DNA from: Chromobotia macracanthus
Lineage: Eukaryota; Chordata; Actinopteri; Cypriniformes; Botiidae
NCBI GenBank assembly: GCA_036877525.1
Contig: JAZGTH010000087.1
Span: 5,092,001-5,156,000, forward strand
DNA: 64,000 bases
Direction of reading: 5' to 3'
This document shows positions 1-12,699 of this stretch, piece by piece. The position numbers and the translations under genes are program-made. The stretch's first letter is position 1. Each line of letters begins with the position of its first letter. The notes beneath the pieces are model-generated. The model was not told the origin of the DNA. It made no database searches and worked only from the letters and a program-made list of their open reading frames with translations.

Positions 1-430
1 AGCAATGCACAAGGTAAACAAGATAACAAGATGATGGAATATCGTATAATTCTACGTGTTTCTCACAATACTGTGATTTCTTGTGAAATAACTTTATTCA
101 CTCAATGTATGACTGTTGTAATTCAGACTTTATTCTTGAACATTTATGACTTTTTTCTTAATTGTTTTTATGTGACACTAAAATGCTGTCGTGCACAGCA
201 CATCATCTGGGTCTTCCAAAAGTCTGTTAACAATCAGATATTGATGTTGTTAATTATTAATAAATGCAATGTTTATTCTTGTACAGGGCTATTGTAATGT
301 GATTATTACAGATGGCTTTTGAAAAAGTTTATAGTTCCCTAATAAGGGAAGCAGTGGGGTTATCCTAACGTTAGGACAGTTTGAAGAAAATGTGGGTGTG
401 GCTTGCCATGGGAAAACTTGAGCCAGGATA
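1..430. other. AT-rich stretch, nothing recognised
   Basis: I see no conserved protein, splice-bounded exon or known repeat terminus here. The small open frames are of the size expected by chance in AT-rich DNA. Confidence 0.5.
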
Positions 431-1060
431 TTTGAACAATTTCAAAAATGTTTTAAAATGATAACATGATTAAACATGATTCTAGCATATTTTAGCATGG
501 TGATAGCATGATGTTAATATGATTTATCATGGTGCTAACATGTTTCAGCATGATGCTAGTATGATTTAGCATGATAGGTATACTATAATATGACTTATAC
601 ATGATGTTATGAGATTGCTCTAAATGGCTAGGGTGTGGCAAAGTAGTTGTCAGGGCAATACCTAAAGCCCACTGACACCCCGAGTCAAATAAGCCCACCA
701 ACATGTCTCTACAATGATGCTGACACATGGCTTATTCATTTCATTACATGGGTGCTAGGGTACCGCAAATGGTTGCTAGGGTATAATTAGATAGTTAACA
801 GGGTAAAACGAATAGATGGATGTGTGGCTGAATCAAGAGTCAACTCCCGTGTCTCTAGGGTACACTAACTGTTGTTAAGTCTTATGAGATTTTTTTTTCA
901 AGGGAAGTCATAGGGGTGGTTGTTAGGGTCCAACTGCTATGAAGTTGTAATGTCACCATTTGTTGCTGAGCCTATGTATATATATATCTATATATGAGCC
1001 CACCCCCAAGTATCTACATCATTCTGATGCGGAGCTATGACGTCACTACATTCAGCTGAA
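431..1060. repeat. Dispersed repeat with GCTAGCAT-type minisatellite (copy 1)
   Basis: Positions 460-575 are degenerate tandem units built on AGCATGATGCTAGCATG / TTTAGCATG. They are followed by a stretch whose phrases (GTTGTCAGGGCAATACC, CCTAAAGCCC, ACATGTCT, ATGGCTTATTCATTT, GGTTGCTAGGGT) recur in the same order and orientation near 60.8-61.1 kb. The two copies are about 60 kb apart and well diverged, so this is a dispersed repeat family rather than a recent duplication. Similar GCTAGCAT minisatellite blocks are common in fish genomes. No coding capacity was seen. Confidence 0.7.
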
Positions 1061-1454
1061 GTTTATGGAATTTTTTGCCCACTTTATCAAACAGCAAAAA
1101 AAACATCATACATCCGATCACTTATAAAAGTCGTATTACACCTCTACTCAGTAAGCTGGTCAAATTGACCCCTCTTTCATGCATCTACAGCAAACAGTGT
1201 GGGAAGAGTTATGTACCAAAATTTTGTCCAAAAAAAGAATTTTGAATTTATGTCATTCTCTACATTACACACATAATCTGTACATTTTAAACATTTACAT
1301 ATTTGTATACTAACCTATTTTAAAAATGAAATAAATTCTTTACACAATTTAATGAAAAATTATGTTCTTTGTTTTACTTTTGTAAAACATTGCATATTAG
1401 AATTGTAGCCTATTGTGTAACAATTCAGGAATTGTTGTTTATCTAGACACCAGT
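1061..1454. other. AT-rich spacer
   Basis: Low-complexity AT-rich sequence with short A and T runs. No gene or clear repeat boundary was recognised. Confidence 0.4.
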
Positions 1455-1920
1455 TGTAACAGAACCAGAACACAGATGACTCCAGAACACAGATGGTTAG
1501 AAACCAAACAGGTGGTTTATTGAACACACAACAATGGTAAGTATGCAGTAATAGTAATAATGGCCTTGAGTGATGGAGAATGAACTTTAAACTTCGTTGC
1601 TATCTTTACAGTGGGTTGCGGTGCACAGAAGATGATGGGGGTATCCAGGAGCTGGGAACGGAACGTTAAACAGAGGAGTAGGAAACACACACAGACGCTG
1701 GAGAACACAGGGGAAGCCACGGAGACAACAGGATTCAATAGCAAGTAAGTCGGTAGCATAGGAATGAGTCCTTATCCACAAGGGAGACCAGACAATGTGC
1801 CACATGGAAGTGTGTGCTTATATAGTGCAGGTGATGATGGTGTGATGGTGAACATGTTTCTGATCAGTATTCCAGTGAATGAGATCGTTGACTGGAGCGG
1901 AGCCTGGTATTTCTGTGACA
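1455..1920 (-). mobile_element. Solo LTR (466 bp)
   Basis: Read on the minus strand the element starts TGTCACAGAA and ends TTCTGTTACA, giving TG...CA ends and near-perfect 10-bp inverted termini. It has a TATA-like CTATATAAG near the middle and an AATAAA about 55 bp before its 3' end, as expected for an LTR promoter and poly(A) site. The flanks are CCAGT and CCAAT, a 5-bp target duplication with one mismatch. No internal retroelement sequence adjoins it, so it is a recombined solo LTR, most likely of a Ty3/gypsy-type element. Confidence 0.75.
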
Positions 1921-2729
1921 CCAATAAACACCAATACAGCCTTTAAAGAATGTTGTAGCTTCTTTTCAGTTGAAATGCCTTGTTGCCTTATCTCTTTATC
2001 CTTGGCAACAGTGTGATGACACTTTTTGGGAGGTTGTTCATAATTAAAGAGATATGACATATTTTAAAATTAGTTTTGGGGTTAGAACTGGGTCTAGGAT
2101 TACATTTTAAACAACACTATTTTTAAACTCACATTTCAATTTATACCTGGTGTTTTAATCCATCTCTTTTGTCCACTTGACCACTTCAAGAGGTTTAGGT
2201 TTATTAAGGACTTTTTAGAGATGTTTGAGCAGTGGATATAAGCTCACAACTTTTACACACTTACAAAAATGAGAGCAGCTGCTTTAATTTCAGCAATGAC
2301 AGCCTCAAGATCCCGTCAAACACTGTGGGTTTACACTAGAAGTCACGACTGATGGAAAAACATTGTGCCCGAGGATCCATGGTTTCATTTTCTTTAATGG
2401 TTTAATATAAACTTTCTTCTTTGACTCGTTTAAATCCTGTCTGACAAACATGCTTCCCAACATGTCTCTCAATGATTACGTATTAGGTCAGGTCATTTTT
2501 TGGCTGTTCACACACATTCGACCACATAAGTGTCTAAACCTTGAAAGCAATAAGGTCAAATGGGTTTTCAACTACCTCTGGATGTGGTTGAAACCAGACA
2601 AGCTCAAAACATTTTAGACCATGTTTACACCTTTATTTAGCATCGTCCACATCTGATTCGATCAACCAAAATGTCTGTTTTTGTTCTGCCCCCTCATGGG
2701 GTTTTTGTTGAAATAACAGAAGTTGTTTG
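1921..2729. other. Spacer with degenerate MITE-like segment
   Basis: The part at about 2320-2690 carries phrases such as GGGTTTACACT and CCATGTTTACACCT that recall non-autonomous DNA transposons common in fish. No intact terminal inverted repeat could be fixed by eye, so the assignment is weak. The rest is unrecognised. Confidence 0.3.
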
Positions 2730-4010
2730 TTAAGCAAACAGCCAAAAAGTATTTAGCAGCAGCAAATAGTATTTAACATGTGCCAAAAGATTGCAGGCTG
2801 TAGGATAAAATGGATGTGTTGTGGGTATGTCTATTCCTTCAGCTCCAGTTCTATGTATTGAGGAGCCTGATAACATGGGGGAAGAAACTATTGCATAGCC
2901 TGGTCGTGAGGGTCTGAATGCTTCGGTACCGTTTACCAGATGGCAGGTGGGTAAAGAGTGTGTAAGAGGGGTGTGTGGGGTCATCCACAATGCTGGTGGC
3001 TTTGCGGATGCAGTGTGAGGTGTAGGTGTCTGTGATGGAGGGAAGAGAGACCCCGATGATCTTCTCAGCTGTTCTCACTATCCGCTGAAGGGTCTTGTGG
3101 TCAAAGGTAGTGCAATTCCCAAACCAGGCAGTGATGCAGCTGCACAGGATGCTCTTGATAGTCCCTCTGTACAACGTGGTGAGGATGGGGGGGTGGGAAA
3201 TGTGCTTTCCTCAGTCTTCTCAGAAATTACAGGCGCTGCTGGGCTTTCTTAGTTATGGAACTGGTGTTGAGTGACCAGGTGAGGTTCTCCGCCAGGTGAA
3301 CACCAAGAAACTTGGTGCTCTTGACGGTCTCCACGGAGGAGCCGCCGATGTTTAGCAGAGAGTGTCATTCTGTGCTCTTCTGAAGTCAACAACCATCTCT
3401 TTAGTTTTGTCCATGTTCAGAGACAGGTTGTTGACTCTTGTTGCACAAGATCGTTAGCCGCTGTACTTCCTCTCTGTTTACTGACTCGTCATTCTTGCTG
3501 ATGAGACCCACCACTGTTGTGCCATCGGTGAACTTGATGATATGATTCGAGCTGTGCATTGCTACACAGTCGTGAGTCAGCAGAGTGAACAGCAATGGAC
3601 TGAGCACACAGCCCTGTGGGGCCCCAGTGCTCAGTGTAGTGGGGCTGGAGGTGCTGTTCCCAATCTTGACTGACTGAGGTCTCCCAGTCAGGAAGTACAT
3701 GATCCAGTTACAGAGGGAGGTGTTCAGGCCCAGCAGGTTCAGTTTTCCAATCAGGTGCTGAGGGATGATTGTGTTGAATGCTGAACTGAAGTCTATGAAC
3801 AGCATTCGAACATATGTGTCCTTATTGTCCAGGTGGGTGAGGGCCAGATGGAGGGTGGTAGTGATGGTGTCATCTGTTGAGCAGTTGGGGCGGTAGATGA
3901 ATTGCAGGGGGTACAGTGAGAGGAGCAGCAGGGTCTTGATGTGCCTCAAGACGAGCCTCTCAAAGCAATGTCCTGCTTCGAGAGCAGGACATACAATGCT
4001 TAAAAGACCG
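2730..4010 (-). pseudogene. CR1/Rex-like LINE, RT-containing 3' part, degenerate
   Basis: Minus-strand translation gives the fingers, palm and C-terminal region of a jockey-superfamily non-LTR reverse transcriptase. From N to C it reads LQFIYRPNCSTDD, MLFIDFSSAFNTI, GAPQGCVLSPLLF, then a C-terminal block with SCITAWFGNCT and RKATSIVDDPTHPS. The active-site FADD motif reads FTDG (codons at 3521-3532), so the enzyme is dead. Frame changes separate the palm (3401-4054) from the C-terminal block (2851-3174). The 5' part is missing, which is usual for LINEs. The same family is present inverted at 40.9-43.7 kb. Confidence 0.85.
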
Positions 4011-4019
4011 TTTGAGAAG

Positions 4020-4700
4020 TTGTATGTGAAAGAGAAAACTAGAGAACTAGACAAGATTCAGTTGCAGGTTTGAACTGTTTATTAAATCGAATTAATACTA
4101 ACAGGCAAGACTAACAAAGAAAAGGCAAGGCAAACAGTAGGTTGAATGGGCAAGCAAAACAACAGGAGCAGACCATATGACAGCAGGACATTGGGAAGAG
4201 CAGGGCAGAAGGGCAGGAGTGCACTTTCACCCTGTTGACTTGATTACTGGAAGACTGCTCTTTAGCTTAAGGTGTTGTAAATTGTTAATATTTAATTTAT
4301 TATAATGTTCTAACTACAGATACTTGTCATCTATCATGTTAATTGACTAAATGTCAGGAACTAGATAAGATTCAGTTGCGGGCCCAAACTGTTTATTCAA
4401 ACAGATTGAGGCAAACAGTAGGCTAAATAGAAGCAGAACTCCGGAAGCAGACCAGGTGACAGCAGGACAACGAGAGGGAGAACAGTAGGGCTGGAGAGCA
4501 GTTGAGCGGCAAGGGATGGAGGAGGGGTGGAGAGGGTAGGCACAGCAGCAAGGCAGAGAGAGCTGGATCAGGCAGATCCAGGTGGAAGAGAGAGCTGGTC
4601 GCAATCTCAAGGCTGGCAAAATAGAAACTAGGCAGACTAGACAGAAGAACCAGGAAAGGGAAATACCAGGAGTCTGAACTGAAGCTTTTAAACAGAGCAA
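4020..4700 (-). repeat. Two tandem LTR-like degenerate segments
   Basis: A segment starting about 4044 (GAACTAGACAAGATTCAGTT then AACTGTTTATT) is repeated from about 4353 (TGTCAGGAACTAGATAAG, then AACTGTTTATT). Both continue into purine-rich sequence with GCAAACAGTAGG and GACAGCAGGACA. On the minus strand each ends with AATAAACAGTT, a poly(A)-signal context, and the second ends CCTGACA, like an LTR 3' end. I could not locate the opposite ends, so these are probably two truncated copies of one LTR family. Confidence 0.5.
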
Positions 4701-5067
4701 CATTGGAAAAGTACTATATATAATATAACAATATATATAATAAAATTTAATTAAAGTGTTGATGTGACTGTGGAAGGAATTGGAGTGCACTAAACTCATT
4801 GTCTGAGATGATGTGAAAGCTTTGTGGCATGTTGCGTTACCATGCAGGAAGTTGCCATTAGAGGATGGGTTGACAGTGCTCATAAAGGTATGCACATGGT
4901 AGACAACAATTCTCAGGCAGACAGTGGCATATGAACAATGCATAATTACTATCAATGAGCATAATGTGTGTGAAAGAAAATAATGTGCTGGAATGCTGGA
5001 ACCTACCCCACCATCTTGAAAACACCCTGAATAGATGGTTAGAACAAATGGCCAGTCCAAAATCAAT

Positions 5068-5070
<3 letters not shown>
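4701..5070. other. AT-rich spacer
   Basis: No gene or bounded element was recognised. It leads into a long (TA)n tract. Confidence 0.4.

Positions 5071-5140
<70 letters not shown>
5071..5140. repeat. (TA)n microsatellite
   Basis: About 35 uninterrupted TA units. The Ile-Tyr reading frame through it is an artefact of the repeat. Confidence 0.98.
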
Positions 5141-5148
<8 letters not shown>

Positions 5149-7480
5149 AATATAAAGTACTTTTTTTAAAGTGTGTACATATTTATAATATATGAAAAAT
5201 GGATGAATTATTATTATTCACATTTTTCTTTGGTAATACTTTATGAATACTTATATAGGTAAACAAAATACTGACAAAAAACTGGTGCTCTCAGAATAGC
5301 AAAGAAGATTAAAATATAAAAGTTGTAGGGAACATTATGTATCTTAGACTTCAGTTCTCTGCAAACAAAATGCAGCATAAGAGCCTCTTTCCAGTAAGTT
5401 GACACTTACAGAGGAATGGAAAGGATCACACGTAACTTTGTCACGTTTTCAATTGGTTACATTCCAATGCCACTGCACAATGTACGTATAGCGTATGCAA
5501 ACTTTAGCTAAACCATTATAAACAACAGCTAGCTAATTTTTGCTTATTTTATAAATCATTGCATGCAGTTTTTATGGCCCCCATACAGCAAATAAACAGT
5601 AAATTAATATGTTTAAATACCTTTAAAATGGTGACCAGTTACAAAACCGAAAACATACACTTTCACATTCACATATATTTAACCTAAAAACTAAGCCTAA
5701 AATGCATCAACTACCCAAATATATTGTTATTTTTAGCAAAGACAAAAGCACTCAGTTACCTGAGTATGAAGATCTACAGTGAAGACCTGTAATTTAGCAC
5801 TTTTGTTAACATACCCTGGTTCAATTAGATGTTTGCAATTGCGATTCCCAGAACTTTAACCCAAACCACACTAATTTTTTAATAGAGTAGTATAGTCATT
5901 CCAAACCTGTAAATTATTAAGGTTGTATGATTAATAATGAAAGGAATAGCTATCTGGAAATCCTGTTGTGTATATCTTGACTCCACAAATATATAAAAAC
6001 ATTAAGAAAAAAGCATGCGGCTATGTTAGATTTCTCCCTATAGGAATCTGGCAGCTGTGCCTCAGTGTGCCTTGGATTAATTAAAAGAATTGTATCATCA
6101 TCTTTGCATTAACGTACCTCTAATGCTGCTTTATCATTGTAATATGTCAAGCCCTTAAGGCAGAGCGTAATGACAGAAAAGCAGGGAGGCCTAGTGTTAA
6201 GCCTTCCGCAGCCACCAGACAGAAAGAGAGACAGGGTGAGAGGTGGTGGGAAAAGAGAGAGAGAGAGAAAATGGGCAAACATTCATTTTCTTATACCATG
6301 CAATATATAATTATAAAATATATTCTTATAATATGCAATGATTAGGGTAATACAGAGTTATTACCCTGAGACACTAAGCTCAATATCTCCCAAAGGACAA
6401 AAGAGAGATGCTGATTAATTGTGTGAAACCATTCATCAAAGCATATTTAGCTTTTTGCTGAGGGAATCCTTTCATGTTGTACTACTGTTCTTTCCTATAC
6501 TCACTCTGTATTTATGCACTGATTACTCATACAAATGATGATGGATGCATGTTTGGGTTTTTACTTTAATAAATAATTGCATATGATCTAAACGAAACAC
6601 TATCAAATAAACAATGGCCTCATTACTGTCATGTATTAACATAAAAAACAGCAATGTATTCGCAACAAAAATAGCATGTCATAAAATCACCCCCACATGC
6701 ACCATGTCTGTGCTCTCTTCTGTCCTACATCTTTAGCTTTGTCATCAGACTCCATCTGTTCATCAACAGGGGAGAGAGATCACATCTTGAATGGATGATA
6801 GCAAGCAGTTAGCAGCAAGCATTGTGTGTGTGAAAGAGAGGGCATGGCTGTTATTTGGCACAGTGGCGTAACCGCTAATGATTGGCTTATAGCAAAGTTC
6901 TAATGTGACTAAATGTAGTATCTGCACGTCATTTTAAAGTAGTTTTGAAAGGACTCAATCCTTCTAGAGTGTGGTTAAAAATCAAAAAGCGTGCTGGTTT
7001 ATTTAATGCAGAAAAGGAAAAACAACAACAAAATATTCTTTTCATTTTAAGATAAAAGCTTCAGTCCAGGCTTTTATCAGATATGTGCAAATATGTTTTA
7101 AGCAAATATGTGATTTAAAATATGTGACTTTCTCATTAACACTTAAGATGTTTTGCCATTCAATTCACTGTTTGATCAGAAAAAAATAGACCAAGAAAGC
7201 TATAATGATGAAGTACATGCACTTACAATGAACTTACCCAACAAAATACTGCAAGCTACATGTAATTAATATGGCTTGTGTTTAGGGTTAGGTTTAGTGT
7301 TCATACCTAGTAATTACACAGTTACACAGTAAGTGGTACTTAAGTGTAAAAAGAAAAATAAAGTACTGCGATTATTTCTGTACTTGATGTCATGTAACAA
7401 CTGAGCTACAAAAAAAGCCTTTCACATAGAAAGACCAACATATTTTCCCACCACATCACATTGGCAAATTTGTGGTTGAG
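5141..7480. other. Intergenic DNA, nothing recognised
   Basis: AT-rich, with frequent stops in all frames. There is a short GA-rich patch near 6255-6270. I see no convincing exon, RNA gene or element boundary. Confidence 0.4.
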
Positions 7481-7489
7481 TATTTGCTA

Positions 7490-7830
7490 TTGAGGTTATC
7501 CATTTGTTGGGCTTTAAAATGTTCAGTGTGTATGGCTTCAATAACTTTTAATATGGTTCTCCCAAGGTTTTTTTCTCCACATTTATCATTGGAGTTTGGG
7601 TTCCTTGCCACTGTTGCCGTGTTGGAGTGCTCACTGGGAGACTGCGGATAATAGATATTGATACTCCATAGTAGATATCTGACTTTGACATTGATAATTA
7701 GATATTGACATATCGTTGTTACTTATATCAATGTATATATTTCCTTGTTTTTTTCCTTTTTCCTCCCTGTAAAGCGGCTTTAAGACAATGCCACATTGTA
7801 AAAGCGCTGTACAAATAAAGTTGAATTGAA
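7490..7830 (+). mobile_element. LINE 3' UTR end (5'-truncated)
   Basis: The segment ends GACAATGCCACATTGTAAAA then GCGCTGTACAAATAAAGTTG, followed by a GAATTGAAT tail. The same 3' end closes the LINE insertion at 41523-42375. The upstream phrase GGTTCCTTGCCACTGTTGCC matches, in reverse, CGACAGTGGCAAGGAACC at about 63,030. This is the non-coding 3' end of a fish L2/CR1-like LINE family, and only this end is present. Confidence 0.75.
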
Positions 7831-8598
7831 TACCCTTAGGGATACAAACATATTCTGACCTCCATTCTTTAAAGTTTCATAAACTATTATGTCCACATAT
7901 ATGGAGCTAAAATTGTGCCAAAATTAAACATACAAACAAACCCAGCATTTTGCAAACAAATGCAATCTTTTTCAAAAGTAAACTCGACTCTTGAATAAAC
8001 AGAATGTGTTTCACAAATACAAAAGGCAATTTGAGAAAAAAATGGAGAGGTGCAACAAATAAATGTACTGTGTTTTACAACACATCTTTTGAGATTCTCT
8101 CAGCTTAATTTTCTCTCAAAGGTGACCATGCAGATTTTCTTACAAATGCAGCTGTGCAACTTTCTTTCAAAACAGCAGATGGCGCTATTGTTCTATTTAC
8201 ATTACTGTTTGGTTTTTGCTGTTAGCAGTTCCATCCAGCCAGCTCAGGCTCTGACTTTAACATGGTCCTCCCACTCTCACTCCAAAGAATTAAATTTATT
8301 ATTGTGCATATGTCCAAATAATTTGGTTCTTTTACTTGATTGGCATTTTTTGAAGACTTATTGCATTTACAGCACTTAAATGACAGTGATTCTGAGTGAG
8401 AAAGATCTGATATTTGTGCACAGTATTTTTTCAATGTTTTTGTAAATATACAAAAACATACATTGTAAAACATACATTTTAATTAATTTTCAAAAAATCA
8501 TTTGGAAATAAAAAAAGGTTCTCGATTTGCTTAAACAAAATGAACAGCATTGTATGAATTTAAGGTTACAAACATAGGTTAATGGCAAGGAACCACGT
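7831..8598. other. Spacer, nothing recognised
   Basis: AT-rich. A 109-codon open frame at 8050-8379 has no recognisable domain and no codon bias I would trust. Confidence 0.4.
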
Positions 8599-8985
8599 GT
8601 AATGAAGGGTCAGAAGCATTAAGATCCATATGCAGCTTTTATTGACAGGTAAACAAACAGGCAGGGTCAAACACCAGTAAACAGGAACAACAAGGGCAAG
8701 ACAAGGCAGTATTGGTAAACAGGCACAGGTCGAGGCAGGCGGCAAACAATCACAATCCAAAAGGCAGGGCAAGAGTCAGAGCAGGCAGCAAACAATCAAA
8801 GAGCAGTAAATAATCCAATCGGTACACAAAAAAAAATCAGAATACAAGGGAAACACTCAGAAATGGTCACCAAGGCAAATCAAAACTTCACAATATACAG
8901 ATACATAATATACAGGTGCGGTTTATATATGGTTGATAATTGGAATCAGATGTAAGTAATCAGTCCCAGGAATGCTTGACTAGGA
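8599..8985 (-). mobile_element. Probable 3' LTR of gypsy element
   Basis: This lies directly 3' of the chromodomain end on the minus strand. Read in that sense it holds a TATA-like TATATAAACCGC and then CAATAAAAGCTGCATATGG close to an end reading CTTCATTACA. That is the promoter, poly(A) signal and CA terminus order of an LTR. The 5' boundary of the LTR is not certain, and no matching 5' LTR was found at the other end of the element. Confidence 0.6.
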
Positions 8986-11281
8986 TGACTAGGAGATCCA
9001 ACTGCGGGTCATCAATCAGCGAGTGGTCCAAGATGTCCCGGGACGGCACCCAACTCTGCTCTTCCGGGCCATAATCTTCCCAGTCCACCAAATAATGGAA
9101 ACCTCTACCCCTAAGGCGAGTGTCGAGGATCCGCCTGACAGTGTAAATGTCATCCAAAAGCTGCGGGGGTGGTGGGGCTGGTGTAGAGGCAGGAGGGTTG
9201 AGGGGAGAGGACCGCATAGGCTTGATTTTCGACATGTGGAAAACCAGATGAACCCGACCAAGGGAGGGGGGAAGCTGGAGTTTAACCACTACCGGGCTCA
9301 ACACCTTGGAGATCCTGTATGGTCCAATGAACCTGGGGGCCATCTTGCGAGAAGGCACCCAGAGAGGATGGTATGGTGGCGATCAGTGGCTGTCTTGGTT
9401 CGATGAGCGGTCCCCCCTCGCCTTCTTTCAGGTGCGCCGACATCGTATGATGAAGGCTAGGGCCAACAGAACCGCAGCCTCGGGTTCTTGTGTGGGAAAC
9501 GGGGGTGGGGGGTGGTTGGTAACCAAGGGAACATTCGAAGGCGGACAGACCAGAAGTGGTTACCAGGAGGGAATTGTGGGTGTACTAAACCCACAAGGAA
9601 CTCGGATTTTGTGATGACAGACAGTGGAGATCCTGGTTGGCTCGCTCACATTGCCTGTTTGTCTGTGGATAAAAACCTGAAGACAGAATCAACGTGGCCC
9701 CGATCTGTGACAGAATCCTTTCCAAAACCAGAAATTGAACTGCAGACCCCTGTCGGACACAACATCGGTCAGTAACCCATGGAGCCGGAAGATGTGGTCG
9801 ACCATGACTTGAGTAGTTTCCTGGGCTGAGGGCAGTTTGGGCAAAGGAATGAAATGGGCTGCCTTGGAAAAGTGGTCCACCACAGTCAGGATGACAGTGT
9901 TGCCATTGGATGGGGGGAAAAAATCCAGTGACAAAATCAAGGGCAATGTAGAACTAAGGACGGAGGAAACTGGGAGGGGATGGAGTAGACCAGTGTGGGG
10001 GGGAGCATTAGAAGTCTTGTTCTGAGCACAGGAAGAGCAAGCCAACACAAACTGCCTGACGTCAGGCCTCATGGAAGGCCACCAGCATTGCTGGATGGCA
10101 AACCAGCTTAGAAGAATGACCCCACCGAAGGACTTCAAGGTGCAGCGTAACTGGCACAAGCAACCGACCCTCAGGACACCCCCCGGAATTTCAGCCCCTC
10201 GAATGGCCCACAAGAGCAAGCCTACCACCACGCCTCGTTTAAGGATGGCAATGGCCAGTGCCGCTTCTCCAGGGGACTCGGACGCACGCAGGAGAGGGCA
10301 TCAGGTTTGATATTCTTGGTACCTGGCCAGAATGAAAGGGTGAAATTAAATTGGCTAAAGAAGAATGCCCATCAGGCCTGGCGTGAGCTCAAACTCTTGG
10401 CAGAATGGATGTACTCCAGGTTCTTGTGATCCGTCCAGACCAAGAAGGGCTGCATTGACCCTTCCAATCAATGGCGCCACTCCTCCAAAGCCAGCTTAAC
10501 CGCCAACAGCTCCTGACTGCCGATGTCCTAGTTACGTTCCGTGGGACTCTGCTGATGGGAGAGGTAGACACAAGGGTGCACCTTCCCATCATTCTCAGAA
10601 CACTGAGACAAAACTGCACCAACTCCAACGTCAGAAACTGTCGTTCGAGATCTGGAAAACAGAGAAGAGGGAGAGATGAAACAGGACTTAAGAACATCAG
10701 AGGCCCCCTGAGCCTGAAGGTTCCTGAACCCCTGCCCCTTGTCTCTGTTGGAAAGTAAGTTTCATTTTCCCCAGCTGCATGGGCTCTGGGTCATTGGGAA
10801 GAGGCTTGACGTGAGACAAAGGTTGGGTGTTGATTTGGGCCCCCTCCAGGAAGGAAGGACGAGCCGCCCAACGTTGGAGGCGACGAGAGATACACATCTC
10901 CACGCGAATAGCCGGGTCAGATAGCAATCTCATCCGGGATGAGCTCGATCATCTCCTGCCTGAAATCCTGGGAAGAGGCACAGCATGCAGCTTTAACATC
11001 CCAGACCGCTGCCCCCCACTCACAAGCTCTTCCAGTGAGCAAGGTGATGACATAAGCCCTCAAGACGAAGCGACGGGGCTGCAGTATGAAAAACAAGGAG
11101 GGAGGATGACGGGCAGGGCAGGAGAGAGGGCAGAGCGGGTCAGGAAACTGGCAGAAAAGAGACAGAGGAGCTCATGGAGAGCTGTCAAAACAATAAACCA
11201 TGTGGTCCAGCAAAACAAAAACATGAAAGACAAGGGACACAGACTAACGAAACCTGAGGTGATTAGACTGAGGTCCTGACA
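8960..11281 (-). pseudogene. Ty3/gypsy chromovirus remnant (gag-RNase H-integrase-chromodomain)
   Basis: On the minus strand the order is as follows. A gag C-terminal part at 10697-10933 has SDPAIRVEMCISRRLQRWAA and DPEPMQLGKMKLT. It passes almost directly into RNase H at about 10390-10690, with VGVGAVLSQ, ELLAVKLALEEWRH and VWTDHKNLEYI across frames. Integrase follows at 9689-10231, with the zinc-binding CSSCAQNK and core phrases LDFFPPSNGNTVILTVVDHF and SDRG. A chromodomain is at 8960-9358 (YLVDWEDYGPEEQSWVPSRD). Protease and nearly all of the reverse transcriptase are absent: gag joins sequence just upstream of RNase H, a large internal deletion. Stops and frameshifts break the rest. The element can no longer encode a working polyprotein. 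Confidence 0.88.
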
Positions 11282-12695
11282 AAAGGTCTTTTAAGAAAAA
11301 GTATTCTCCATTTTGTTCTGGACTTACTCTTGTCTATTACAAATCTTGACTTGAAATGAAATAACTACGTTTTTTATACTTTTTTCAAAGAGCTTTGTTT
11401 CAAAGGTTTCTTGTTGACATGAGATTGTTCATCTCTAGAGTTTTGTTTTCTGTGTTTTGGCAGGTTAAAGGCAGCAGCTTTGGATAAGTAAATTGCTGGA
11501 TGCTATCAAATTAAGGCTCCCAGTGCAAAGGCATAGGAATCAACAAATACCCATTAGGAGACACTAGGAGACAAATCAGAAACACATCTTTAAAACTTCT
11601 TCTAGGATGTCTACGGTATTTTTGTAGCAGAGTGCTTGTGTGTAGTTGACACATAGTGGACATCTTTTTATTTATAGACAATTATTTATATTGTTATTTG
11701 TTAGTTTTAAACTCCAGATCACAGATAAGTGGATTTACCTGAATATAACATAAAACTACTTTAATTCAGCATCATAGATTTGGTTATATCGATTTAGAAT
11801 CTACCAACCTGGTTTCCATTTTCACCTTATATTATGACTTAATTTTTTTTTCTTTTATAGCCCTTAAAAAATTTATTTTAAGCTATTGCTTTATCAGACT
11901 TTGTCCGCTGCCCTGTTTATTTGTCATTTGGAAATAATCTAACAAAACCACCTTTTGCAACATCTGAAGTGCTTTGTTAGGGCTCGCAGGACAAGTATTC
12001 TAAAAATTGTCTCAATCAACTTCAATAATAAGTCAGATTGCATTGAATAAATCACTGTGACTTTTAAAGCCTTAAATTAATTTAAACTTGGCATGTCTTG
12101 TAATTTCACTATTTATTCAATAGTGTCAGCCTCTCATATGTTATGTAAGGGGAGAATCTGCATTCAATGTATTACTGACCTTCCTGAGATAAAGAGGGTG
12201 GAAGGATGCCTGTAACACTGATTGATGTAGGCTGAAAGTAAATCATTGAGGGAAAATATAGGGGAGGGATGTCTTCTGACCTCTTTATATAAATTGCTTT
12301 ATATAACATGTATCTGGTAATAAATTTTGTAAAGGAACAGCAAACTGTGACTAAGATAATTACACAGCCCCAATAAACATTTTCTTCCCTGCCTACTTTA
12401 TTACTGGGATTCTCCCAGCATGCACTGAAATACTTTTAAATTAGGTCAAGTAAGGGATGCAGACATCTTTGTTGATGTAACCGCACAGAGAAGCATTATG
12501 ATACTTTACAGACAGCAGCTGTTATCAGACTGTAGAGGGAAAAGAATTCTATTATTTGAAGAAGAGCCAACCAGAGCAGAAAATCAGCTCCACTGAGAAC
12601 TAACAGACTCATGACCATAGACAGTCATCTACATTTACAGTGTTTTTTGTTGGTGTAAAGATACAGCCTGTCTCTCCCATAGGCCCACAGATCTG
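11282..12695. other. Intergenic DNA, nothing recognised
   Basis: AT-rich with no ORF of note. No exon or repeat boundary was recognised. Confidence 0.4.
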
Positions 12696-12699
12696 TATT

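Noticed and set aside
9023..9406. Plus-strand frames across the gypsy integrase and chromodomain
   Set aside because: Antisense shadows of the minus-strand retrotransposon. The minus frames carry the recognised motifs.
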